The translations under genes and the position numbers were made by a program. 64,000 nucleotides of DNA from Paramyrothecium sp. XJ0827 (taxonomy: Eukaryota; Ascomycota; Sordariomycetes; Hypocreales; Stachybotryaceae), in assembly GCA_020881915.1 (NCBI GenBank), contig JAJFPB010000004.1:4464001-4528000 (forward strand). The letters run 5' to 3'. This document shows positions 24,979-36,143 of the stretch, one piece after another (within the stretch, counting starts at the first letter, position 1; each line of letters starts with the position of its first letter). The notes under the pieces are model-generated. The model saw only the letters and a program-made list of their open reading frames with translations, was not told the DNA's origin and searched no databases.

Positions 24979-27900
24979 CTTGACAGACCGGGCGGCATTC
25001 GTCGACCAAGATGTGAAGCAGGGAGAACACCAGATTTCCAGAAGATCCTGTGAGGTATCGAAAGTGGGAATCGTGGCCTACTTCTATAGAATGAAAGAGT
25101 CTTGTCGACTTCCTGAAACCCGAACGACGACAGGGACGGAGCCAATAAAGTGCCGGCAGATGGGAGGGGGGAGGGGTGGCTCTTGGTTCAATTCATGCTT
25201 CGAATGTGCGACAAGAGAGTACGAGGTGGTTCCAACGAGTCATGGACTCGCGCCACAGTATTGGGGAGATGTGGGTTTCGTCCCAAGGTCAGTACGTGTA
25301 TGCCAAAGTCACTGTTGCCATCTTCATTGGCCGACGCCTCCCCAAGACATGGGGAGGTTACATCACTGCCACAACCAGAGCGTGCCTTAACCGACCTGGG
25401 CGCTAGCTCAGCCATCCGCTCCTCTCTTTGGTGGTTCTTCGACCCTGAAGCCAGTTAGCTTCGCCCGCGGTGTGGGCTCGGTTCGAGAGGCAGCCGAACC
25501 GATTCGTGAACGGCGTCAAAGACATCTACCGTAAGATGCCCCCCCCGTCGGGTCGTGATCCTGGCCATTTCTTCTGTGCTAAGCTCGCTCAGCTGGATGG
25601 TCCTTCTGCGGGCGACTCCCGGAAAACCCACCTCATCTCCACCGGCGAGGGAGTAGGAGGAGAGGAGAGGAGACCTGGGGGATCGATGTGAGGGTCGGAA
25701 CCCACCGCCCGTGGAGCTTTGCTCGATAGGCCCTGCGGATCAAAGGAGACAGGCGAGGGGACGGGCAAGGGGAACTTTTTAGCCCCAGTTACGGTGGGCG
25801 GCGATGGAGGCGGACTATTGACGACGGCTTCGACAGCCGACGGCCTCGCAAGGCGAGAACTAGGGAGCAACGGAGTGGAAGCTGCTGTAACGGTAAAGGG
25901 CAGGCGAAAGACTAGCCGCAAGCGTGCCGGGTTTTAACAAAGACCGAAATGAACACTGACGAACGCATGTGGGTGTTCTCTTCATTTGGGAAGCTTTCTT
26001 CGGCAGCGTCAGATTACTGGAGATGTGTCATCCTAACTTGAGTAGTGGGATAGAAGCACAGGCCCGCCAAGATGGTTTCCTGTAGATGAAGAAGATAACT
26101 GAGGAGACGGTGGTTCTCCCAGCAGAGATCTCCTGTCCTCGCGTGATGTCCGCAGGGGGGGAGGCGGCCCTGAGACCACGTTTGACCCCTGGTGGCCACA
26201 GATGATATTCCAGATCTTTGGTACCGCAGGGGGGTGATCCTGGTAAACTCTGACCCTGGCTTGTACTTGTATAACGCAGAAGGTTTTTGTTGTCTGGGCA
26301 TCCCTGAAAGTGTTTTGTGTGTCAGGGGCGGTTTAGAGACGAACTTGGCCCATTGCTCCCCCCTCTTCACTACACTGACGCAGAGAAGATCATGGCTCAG
26401 CACCAGCTGCAAATCCGAACCCAATTGAGCGAAAAGTTCGAGAATAGCGAGAAATGGCCGAGGTATGGACTCGGAAATATTATTATTGCCATTATCATTA
26501 TTGCTATTGTCCTGATTTCCCACTCTTTGGTGGTGGTGGCTTGTTCCGCTGCTGTACGCAAGTGGGGATTCGCTTCTTAGTGCCTGGGCCCCAAGCCCCC
26601 CGTGTGGGTTCCTGCAAGAAAAGAGGATTAAACAGTCCGAAGACCAGGGTGGGCGCCGAGCCACACGCTGCGTGCTTTTCGTCTGCCACGCTGGAATATA
26701 GCAACCAGCATGTGGTAAGTGCCGTAAGGCACCGGGGGGCCCGCAGCATCGGTGCTCTCCGTCATGCAAAGAGATGCCTAGGCACCGGGCAGCTGGACGC
26801 AAACCCTGGCATCAACTAGTGTACCAAGAACATCTGTGGTGCAAGAATGGGAAGGTGGCTGTCAAGAGCGTCAGGAGCAGATCGGTCCAGAAGCGAGTCT
26901 CCTGCAAGTGTTTGTGGGCGCTGCGAGAGTGTACGAGATGCCTGGAGAGCTTGGCAGCGGGCAGCAAATTTGCGATCTAATCTCACTCCTGTTGTGGCGT
27001 CGGCCTTTGCTTGTCGTACATCACGGAAACTTGTCTAAATGAAAAGAGCAAGAAGAAGAAGGGGAAGAGAAAACGAAAATAAGCTTCTGGTCTTAGTTCC
27101 ACGAGTTGGAGCCCTGAACCCTGGCAGGCCGTGATGCTTCGTGTTGCTGCAGCTTCCCCGTTCCCTCCGGGCACTCCCAAGCACCATTTCCAGCATCGTC
27201 AATGTCCAACGGTCGCGCCTAAAAGCGCCTCGTTTACCCTCCAGGGAGCTTCGGTGTGCGACGGCCGCGACTCGACCGCACGTGTCTGTGCGCCGCATTC
27301 CACATTCCGTGCAAAGGTGGCGTTACATTGTGGAATAGCCGAGGAGGCTTGGTCTTGGTGTCGGCATTTTGCAATGGCAATTGGAACGACCGGCCAGGAC
27401 ATGCCAAAAGGCTCTAGCGCTCGTCTTCGTCGTCGTCGCGCGCGGCGGGCCTTTTCCCTTTCCTGCACAGCACCATGCAGCAGCGTATCGTCCAGGGTAT
27501 CGTTTAGGGAGGCATGTCCGTGTGCCAAGCACGATAGATCTGGTGAAGGGCGCAGTCTGCCATGTGGAAGAGCCGAGTTACGAGCTATAGTCCATTTCTT
27601 TTAAGTTTTCTCCTTTCTTGGCAGCCCACGGTGAGTCGAGCTGCGCCGGCTGAGCGGTTGTTGGCTGGCCAAGACCTGCAGGTGATATTGCCCCCCTGTT
27701 CTTAGGGTCTGCGGGAAGGATTCGAGAGTAGTGCCAACTGTTTCGTTTCCTTGTCCACTCGACGGACACATCCATTCAACGTTCTTGCTCTGCGAGCGCA
27801 AGGGCTTCGAAACATTTGGTGAGTGACACTCAATCACAGCGGCCGAGCGCCGTGGCCCTCGAGAACTGAATCCACCGCGGGAGCTGCTGGTTCCGGGAGC

Positions 27901-30864
27901 AGCTCTTCGCAAAGCACGTTTGGGGAAGCCCCCCCTTCGTCCTATAGACTGCCGACGACCCGGCGTAGCCCTAAACTGGTGCCAATGACGTCCAGCAATA
28001 TGAATCACATCTTAGTAAAGGCCTGCGCGATGAAGGCACTGGCGGAAGAGGCACCCGCGGCGGGACCTTACGGATGGGACACCTGCGGACAAATTGTCCG
28101 TCTTGCGCAAGGAGCTTCTCCATCTTCAGCGCCTAGCCGCTGAACTTCCCGTTTTCAGCCTGTAGTGATGCACTTAGCTTGAGCCAAAGACCCCTTTCCC
28201 TTATTATCCGCACGACTTCGTGGGCCGTGGCGCCGCCACTTGGAGCTTCTTTAGACTGAGGGCATTCCCGCCCATCCATTCGCGCGCACGAACCTCTTTT
28301 GGGAGGGCTAGCTAGAGTAGCTCTTGCGCCCACCGACCCATAAGGCATACGCTGACGCTACGGCAGAGGCAGCCGTACGACCGGGCTTGACCAAACCGAG
28401 CCCAAGTTATTGCCCGGACTGCTATCCAAGGCACCGGACAGTCGACCGGCCAGGGGAGGGGCGGACGCCGACTCCAACTCTATCCTGGACCGCACGGGCT
28501 TTCTAGTGGTAAATGGTGGAACACTATGGCCTCAGTACGCGAGGATGAGAGGCTACAAAAGGACTTTACGGGAGATGAATAGAAGAAGACTCTGGATCCA
28601 AGCCCGAGTCGGCGGGACGAGTGGATGCTTGAATCCGTTGCCCACCACCTCCGGTCGGCCTACAATGATCCGCAACAAGATTCCGGGAGATCCAGTGGGG
28701 CCTGCAAAGGAGGTCTTTGTGCCTCCTGTGGAGCTTGATGTGACAATAATAGGATAGGAAATAGTAGATATGCCTCTCATTGCGAACACGACTGGACGAC
28801 GGAGCAGTACAGCGGACCAAGGAGACCGTTTCGTGCTGGTGATTTCGGTGTGATGGCAACCCCGGAGTGATTTACTCGCTCCCTCCGTGACTCGCATCCT
28901 CCTTACATCAGACCTCAAGATGAGGATGGAATGCTGGAGCAAAGTCCAAGCGGCGACAGAATTAAAGCCATGGATTCGATGATGATTTACTGAGTGATAG
29001 GAGGCCTCTAGCCGCACGAAAGTAAATGGAAATTGTCCGAGCTCAAAGGGTTGCAGCCATTTTCAAGCTGTTTAAAACGAGCATCCCAAAACTGCGTAGC
29101 GCCTGGCCTATCAATCAAAGAGGATGGCCTGGCGATTCAGCATTCCACAAGCGTAACCCTCGCAGCAATACCCCGAAACGAAACACCTCCCAAGCTTTGA
29201 AGCTACTCCCTCCTCTCAGTTTTATGGGGAATAGCGCTGAAGAGTTGCGAACAAGTGTTTCAAAAGCCAGAGCTTCCAAGGCGCATTCTGATAAAAGGTG
29301 CGGCACTGGCCCTCTTGCCGCTCGAAGACCATGTAACAAACATGTCCATCCTAAGCCGGTCATATGGTACGCTATCTAGCTTTCATCTATCCGGTCTTTG
29401 ATCACAAGCCAGGTTTCAGCCTAAGACCAAGCACACCATCTCTTAAGATCGAGGGAGACGTATCAGCCAGACTAAGTCGATCTCGTAAACTTCAAGCTAT
29501 CGCCCCTTCTGAAACAATGTGAGTGAGTGGCAAGCAAGGCCATAGGTGCTGTCATGTGAAGCTAAATAGATGACGAATGGAACTGCAAACCATGTCCACC
29601 TCCTCCAACAATCTAGGAATCAGTCCGCTGCCTGCAGTTTCTACGAGCTGATCATGATCTAATCGAAGCAACCGTGTGACCACACAAGTGGGAAGCATCC
29701 CCTTGAATGAGTTCTCCACATTTTGTTCTGATCGTCATACTCAAACTTGGTATCTTACCCTTGGAAACATGGTTTTTCGTTCTTTTCTCCGTTTACTTCC
29801 TCCCGCTCTTTCTATTTACGATACACTGATTTATCCACGACTCAGGTAGTGTTTACAACTGAAGGAATTCTGGTACGACTGTTTTCCAGGCGAGGCTCTC
29901 CCGAGGAAAGCATTGCCGCCACTAGAATGTGCTTAGAAAACTGGTCAGGTTGAGAGCACGCAATTTTTGGGTTTGCCTCAAGAATTGCGATTTGATACAT
30001 ATGGTGCTATGAAGTCGATCTGGTGGGATCATTATAAATATCTGGATTTTTTATATACCCAATACTCGCCCGCAGTTGTTTCTCCTGACACGATTTCCTC
30101 CATGGCATAATGGGCATTGGGGTCGGTTGAAGGGACCGAAAGGGCAGCGGCAAGCTCTACCAAGCCATGATTCTCGCATCCCGATTAGCAGACGCTGGAT
30201 TCAACATTGGCCGGTTGCACCATGCCTCATTCATAGCACTTCACGTACACAGCCCGAGTCATTCAGGTATACCATTCAAGATCTATTTCGCGGGGAAAAA
30301 AATTATACTAGTATTGAAGTAGCGGTCCGGGCAAGTAGAGCCGCTCCTGTCTTATTATATAAATTCTTCACGAATGCTGGCTTATGCTGATTGTTGGTGA
30401 CCACAAAGCTTCTACACTTATTATGGAAAGTGAAGCAACAATGACAGGAAAATGGGACAGATTATCTCTCATACAAGATACGATGCTCGATACAATACTT
30501 AATTTGACAGTTTTTGGTATCCGCATGATAACGGGGCTCTTGTCATTTGTGGAGGAGCTACTCTCGGAAGCCGATGAGCCATCTAAACAGTGCCTGAATG
30601 ACACTGCCTTTTTGGGGGGGAGCGTTTCGGGAGCTATCAATACACGCCTATGCATAGCCGCGGTAATAATTGTTTCCAATTCTGGCATCAGCGAGGACGG
30701 AGCCTCCGGCAAAGATTGCGCCATCGCGGGCCACAATGATTTGTGCGACCCCCGCGATTGCGTCACCCACCGTGCTTGGGCGATGCGACTATAAATCCGT
30801 GAGATTTTGGCAATCGAAGAGGATTGAACTCAAGAACTATTACTAGAATTAGTGAGAGATCGAA
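24979..30864. other. 5.9 kb without a recognised gene
   Basis: No open frame on either strand has a domain, and none joins with others through credible introns. A 262-codon minus-strand frame at 26014-26802 and overlapping frames on both strands at 30368-30794 are the longest. There is an ATT/ATC-rich simple stretch at about 26479-26512 and several purine runs. Base composition is not strikingly AT-rich, so there is no plain RIP signature. It may be decayed sequence, a long non-coding locus, or genes too diverged to see. Confidence 0.5.
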
Positions 30865-32260
30865 ATGGCAACTGCAGCGATTTTGACACCTCGTGGCCCC
30901 CCTGGGCAGCCAGATATTGCGTACACACCCAATATCGAAACCTACCAAGCTCGCGTGAAAAGGCGACAGGAATCACCAGACCTGTCCAGGACGCTGCCAG
31001 ACGGGTTTCCCCAGCAGCTTCAATCAAGTCTGGTCTGGGATGGCAGCACCGTCTCGGACGAATATGAGTGGTCTTACCAGCTCAACAGCGAGGAGCTGGA
31101 GGAGCTTGACAATGCTGTAAAGCAGTACAAAGGTGAGAATCACCAAGTCGCCTACCCAGTCGACACTGGCTCACGAGAAGGACTTAGAGTCAGGCAAGCC
31201 CTTCGGAGAAATTAACCAGGAAACATTTCCGTTGCCCAAGTTACATGATACCCTCCGCGGCATTTCAAATGAAATCCACAATGGGCATGGTTTCAAAGTG
31301 GTCCGCGGCATCCCCGTGCAGAAGTACACGCGCGAGGAGAACATCATCGCGTATGCAGGTCTCGCGTCCCACGTTGGACCTATCAGAGGGCGACAGGATG
31401 GCCGATACAAGGAGAAGCCAGCTGATGTGGTCCTTGCGCACATCAAAGATCTCACCAAGGAGTATGACCCCCACAGTATTGGGGCACCGGCCTACACAAC
31501 GGAAAAACAGGTCTTTCACACCGACGCCGGCGACATTATCGCTCTATTTGCCTTGGAGTCGGCCGATGAAGGCGGAGAAAGCTATCTTTCCAGCAGTTGG
31601 ACGGTCTACAATGAGCTGGCAGCCACGAGGCCTGATCTCATTCGGACACTGGCCGAGCCATGGGCGTTTGATAGGTAAGCCGATATTGACGCCATCTAGT
31701 TGGATAATATGCTTACGAACGACATCAGCTTTGGTACGCCTGGCCAGCCTGGCTACACATCGCGGCCACTGCTTCATTATCAGCCTGCCACCGATGAAGA
31801 TCCCGAACGGCTGATCATTCAGTATGCTCGTCGAAGCTTCACCGGCTACTGGGGCTTGCCACGCTCCGCCGACATTCCACCCATCACGGAAGCGCAGGCA
31901 GAAGCTCTGGACGCATTGCACTTCTTGGCCGAGAAGCACGCCGTAGCCCTTCACTTTCGACCTGGAGACATTCAGTTTGTAAATAACCTCAGCATCTTCC
32001 ACGCCCGAGGCGCCTTCCGAGACTCTGAACAGAAACAGTACGTTCTCTTCACAATTGTCATTATTTCATGAAAGATTCTGACGGAATGCAGGCGACATCT
32101 CATAAGACTCTGGCTCCGTGACGAGGAGAATGCGTGGAAAACACCCACCGCCTTGCAAGGTCTTTGGGATCGCATCTATAAGGACGTGAAACCCGAAAGC
32201 CAGAAATTCCCTCTGGAACCAAGCATTGACACATCTGCAAAGGGAGGCAAGGGCTACTGA
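30865..32260 (+). CDS. TauD/TfdA-family Fe(II)/2-oxoglutarate dioxygenase, 410 aa
   Basis: Exons are 30865-31132, 31188-31674, 31729-32037 and 32092-32260; every junction keeps phase. The facial triad is present: HTD (His200, Asp202) in QVFHTDAGD and the distal His343 in NLSIFHARGAF, followed by the 2-oxoglutarate-binding arginine region RHLIRLWLRD. INQETFPLP and NGHGFKVVRGIPV are typical of fungal TauD-like proteins. Such enzymes hydroxylate taurine, other sulfonates, sulfate esters, phenoxyacetates or related acids to start their breakdown. No secretion signal, so it should be cytosolic. It is convergent with a Dal5-type permease, which could bring in its substrate. Confidence 0.93.
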
Positions 32261-32704
32261 TGAGCAATATTTGAACTTATGCGGACAAATTGTACACCGT
32301 ATTATGACGAGCATAATGAATCATGGCATCCACAATAATGCTGGTAGAGTGCTTCATTTGACGTAGGGCCCACTAGTTCATGAGTTCAGTTCTCCGAACA
32401 ACCCAACTTGCTGTCGGCAGCTGAAGTGAACGGCAGTGAATGTGTTATGGAGCTTGTGATCGGACTTGATTAATAGGATAAAGTAGCCTTGACTTGCATG
32501 ATACGTACAAAGATATTTACAGGATACTAATGCGAGTGGGACAAGATATCGGAATACCAGACACAGCAGACAAACGTAAGGTGCCTATGTTTCACCATTT
32601 CAAGGTGGTTCAGTATGATTTGAGATTTTTCCTGTGGTCTCCGAACCTTGAGATAACCCATTTTTGGTTGTAGATTTGGCTTCCGGAGCGACCCCGTTAT
32701 CTTC
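32261..32704. other. Intergenic between convergent genes
   Basis: Short 3' flanks of the dioxygenase and the permease. Nothing else seen. Confidence 0.4.
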
Positions 32705-34526
32705 TTACGTAGCGTACCGAAACTTCTTTTGCACAGCTCTGGCTTCCGCAAGAGTAACGCCCTCCACCCGGGCCGCTTTCTCAAGCCTGGCGAACTCCTT
32801 GGGTGACAATTGCACCTCTTCATTCTCGAGACGTTCCAGTCGTTTATTCTCGCGAACGAGCATAAACCTCAAAACCGTCATGAGCAAAGCTGCAGCCACA
32901 ATCAAACCCACGCAGATACTCATTGCGGTGTAGAAGTAGGGCGATTCCTCGTCCAAATATGTGTAAGGAGTCCAAATGGTAGCGGAGTTTCCCAGGGAGT
33001 TGATGAGAGCGTAGGCGGCTGCTCTCTTTGCTGGAGGTCGGGTCAAGATACCTGCAATCCAACTGAAAAGTGTTCCGTTGACGTTGAAGAGGAACATCAT
33101 GAAGAAAAAGCTCATGTACTTTGGTCCAAAATCGTTCGTAGTCATGAAAACAATATATCCTATCACTGCTACGACGATGGGATAAACGCAAAACCAATAT
33201 CGATGAGCGTACCGATCGCTGAGAATGCCGTGTATGTAGCTCCAAATGGTGATGAAGATGTATGGGGGTGCAACAAGCACCAAGGATATGAAACGGCTGT
33301 ATCCGAGAGAGCGGGTAAGAGTAGGAAAATAGTAACCGAAACCTTGTGCCCCGGTGAGTCCCATGTAGATGAAGGCTAGGATCCAGGTCTTGGCATCAGT
33401 AACACAGAGCTTCAAGCCTCTGATTTGAGAGCCACCCCCTTCCTCATCCGTATCGGCCTCGGCTGCTTCCAGAGCTAGTCGTCGGTTGGCTGCGAGATGC
33501 TGTTTAGTTCAAAAAGCTTAGTGATGATACATCACATTAACAACTCACCAACGTGTTTCATTTCAGGGGACAGGGCTCTCCAATTGTGAGGAAAGTCGGG
33601 TAAAAAGAGGCAAACCAAGATACCTGCGAGTATGGTGACTATCCGGAGCGTTAGTTACTGCCATAGATACCCTCAGATTGTACGGAGCTTCACCTGAGCC
33701 TTCAATAATATACAGCCATTGCCATGCACTCAGGCCCCGGGCACCCGCAAGACCATCCAGAATGCCCGCGGCGATGAGGTTACCGAACGCGCCTGCAATC
33801 AAGGCGCCTGAGTAGAAAACACTCATGCGCAAGTTGATTTCTCTTTTGGTATACCATTTCTACAAATGAAAGGTTAATAATTGCTCCAAATGAATGTCGG
33901 GAAGCAGAAATAGAAAGGGGGGAAAAACAGAAACGTACAGATAGGTAGAACAAAACACCTGGGAAGTATGGTGCTTCTGCAAAAGACATCAGTGACGCTC
34001 TTCTTCTGAACTAAGGGTTTCATACCAACGATGCCCAGTACAATCCGGCACACCATGATACCTGCAAAATTGTGTGCAAGCGCCGTCAAAGCAGACACGA
34101 GGCCCCATGCAATGGTGAAGAATCCCAAATACCACGACGGACGACCAAACCAGTTCAGCAGCAGATTTGAGGGAACTTGACCCAAGATGTAGCCCACGAA
34201 AAGAATGGAGAGTCCTGTTTGATATTGAGTCTCGGTGAGAGAAAGGTCTTCCTCCAAGCCAGCGAGTCGAGCAGATGCATAATTATTTCTGTCAAGAACC
34301 GTTAGAGAGCTACTCGTGATTGTACTATGAGTGCTTACCGATCGATCCAGTTGAGCACATATATCGTAACCACTATTGGCATGATGATCCAATCAATCTT
34401 TCGTACTAACTTCTTCTCTATTTCTTTTTCCTCCTCTGTCAATTCAGAATGTCGCGCAGTGCTATCAGTAAAAGTGCGGTCGGTTGCCGCCTCGTCGTGC
34501 TCAACATCGGGCTTGACTTCGGCCAT
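32705..34526 (-). CDS. MFS permease, Dal5/allantoate type, 509 aa
   Basis: Six exons on the minus strand: 34339-34526, 34026-34288, 33939-33976, 33694-33859, 33549-33638 and 32705-33489. The final acceptor was set at 33490 because the nearer upstream AG would give a stop after about 20 codons. The product starts with an acidic tail, then DWIIMPIVVTIYVLNWIDR, NNYASARLAGLEEDL, GYILGQVPSNLLLNWFGRPSW, EAPYFPGVLFYLS, KWYTKREINLRM and a C-terminal helix set ending ARAVQKKFRYAT. These are Dal5-family (anion:cation symporter) hallmarks. It should import a small organic anion across the plasma membrane. Its tail-to-tail pairing with a TauD enzyme suggests a sulfonate-like substrate, an inference only. 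Confidence 0.93.
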
Positions 34527-36143
34527 GATGACTGACTAGAGATGTGGTCGCATAAATTGCAGTATCAATCATTCGAGTCACTTGGAATAGCTATGATGAA
34601 TGCGTGCGAAGACAGCGTTAAATATTAGACTCGACTACGTGGGTTTCCTGCCAACTCTCATTGTCATAATGCTTATGGATGGGCGTCACCTGGCCAATGT
34701 CGGCCGATCCCTACTAAGAAAGAAACTGATAAACCAAGGCTAACGGCGAAGGTTACGTCGCATTTGGATCCTAGCTCTGCGTCATTCTTGCTTAAAACAC
34801 AGTTTGAAGGTTTGCATCAGGTGACCATCCTAAGCTACGGTGCGATCTTAGCCCGAGTTGGGCCGTCTTTCATTATCTCCTACCTCAGCCATTGTTTATG
34901 ATAGCAGTTTAAAACAAGATTATATTGCACGGATCGTCGTTCATAGGTAGAGCTTGGAAGGCGAGATGCGTCCAGATTATAGAACCGTCATCATTTGAGT
35001 AGACCGATGTGCTCCTCTGATCTTCACGGTGCATGTTGCGGGGTGTCCGAAATCGCCAAAACCCAGACCAATGAGAGACACTGCCGATAACGATTATTTT
35101 AAAGGTTGGGAAGCATAAGCGCACCAATTGTGATGCTTCTCTGGCAATTTCATCAGGTCCTGGCCCGTCGGATCTTGAACTGTAGGTGAATTGAGCCTTC
35201 CCCGGAGAAAAGCCCAGACTGTTGTCATTGCTATGGCGCAAGACCAGAGAGCAATGAATAATCTCGTGCGAGGCTAATGAAACTGCTGGAGGGCCACTGA
35301 TATGTTGTTGCTACATTCTGGCAGGGCTACGTGGCACCCGCATGTGCTCCGTGATGATTGGAAGTAATTACCAGGGAGTGTGCGGTAAATATCGTCTCAC
35401 CAAAGTCCGTTTCTGCTCTCAGACCTGAGCCCAGAACTGGGTAGCCTGGGCTTTACCTAAGCAGCCTAGAGATATGGGTAAAGCTTCTAGAGACTGGCTC
35501 TAAGGACGAACGATTATACCTAATCTATTTAGCCTCTCAGGAGGGTGACTTGCCTTAAGTTCCCTCCAGGTTCCTTCATAATGATTCAACAAATTGGTAT
35601 AACATGAATACACTCATAAAACAATCAAGTGCTGTACTTAGATTCACACCCTATAATTGTTAAGGAGAAGGCCACCCTAGGATCGGCTACCTTCCTACTT
35701 AAAAACCAAAACCTATCAACCCTCTCCTTCATTAAAGGTACAGGACGTCTGATGAACTGATTCCAGTGATATAGCCAAGTCCTAACAGTAAGGCTGTCAC
35801 GATTACCTAACACCTGATCAAGCTCTTGAGTCTTGACGTGATGGTACACTATCTTTCGCTCGGCAATGTTTTGCTTTCAATGTCTATAGTGAGGTCGGTT
35901 CGAGCTTTCTGGCTGGGTCATAATAGGTTGAGCTGCTTGACCGCGAGCGAACAAAACATATTCGGGTTGGTGAAACCAGCTGGGCGGCTGTAGAGTCTCC
36001 TCCTTAGCTCAGCCAGCTCAGCCAGGTACCCCGCAGAGCCCAAAGCCCTTTCGTCCCCAACTTGTGCAGAGCAATGCTCCCATGTCCGGGCTTCCCATCC
36101 TGTTACGCTCGCACATTGCAAATCGACAGAAGATCACAGCCTC
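34527..36143. other. Intergenic with a possible repeat relic
   Basis: The left part is the permease promoter. Between about 35280 and 35880 the sequence becomes AT-rich with many TA steps, and the minus strand 35625-35849 encodes a stop-free 74-codon stretch (QELDQVLGNRDSL, DRFWFLSRKVADPR) that has a protein-like look but no start and no recognised family. It may be a decayed element. The last 150 bp are the presumed promoter of the intron-bearing host gene. Confidence 0.35.

Noticed and set aside
25441..25510. GGTTCGAG stretch resembling a tRNA T-arm
   Set aside because: No cloverleaf could be drawn; no box A at the right distance.
26014..26802. 262-codon minus-strand open frame
   Set aside because: No domain, no consistent codon bias, Asn/Ser run from simple sequence, and no splice partners. 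Best read as chance.
30368..30794. Overlapping frames of 132 and 136 codons on both strands
   Set aside because: Neither gives a known domain or splice structure. Listed only as part of the gene-poor stretch.
30781..30850. Possible tRNA arm (GATTGAACTC)
   Set aside because: No matching acceptor or anticodon stems could be formed on either strand.
33493..33503. Nearer upstream AG acceptor for the last permease exon
   Set aside because: It shifts the frame and meets a stop after about 20 codons; the CAG ending at 33490 restores the protein.
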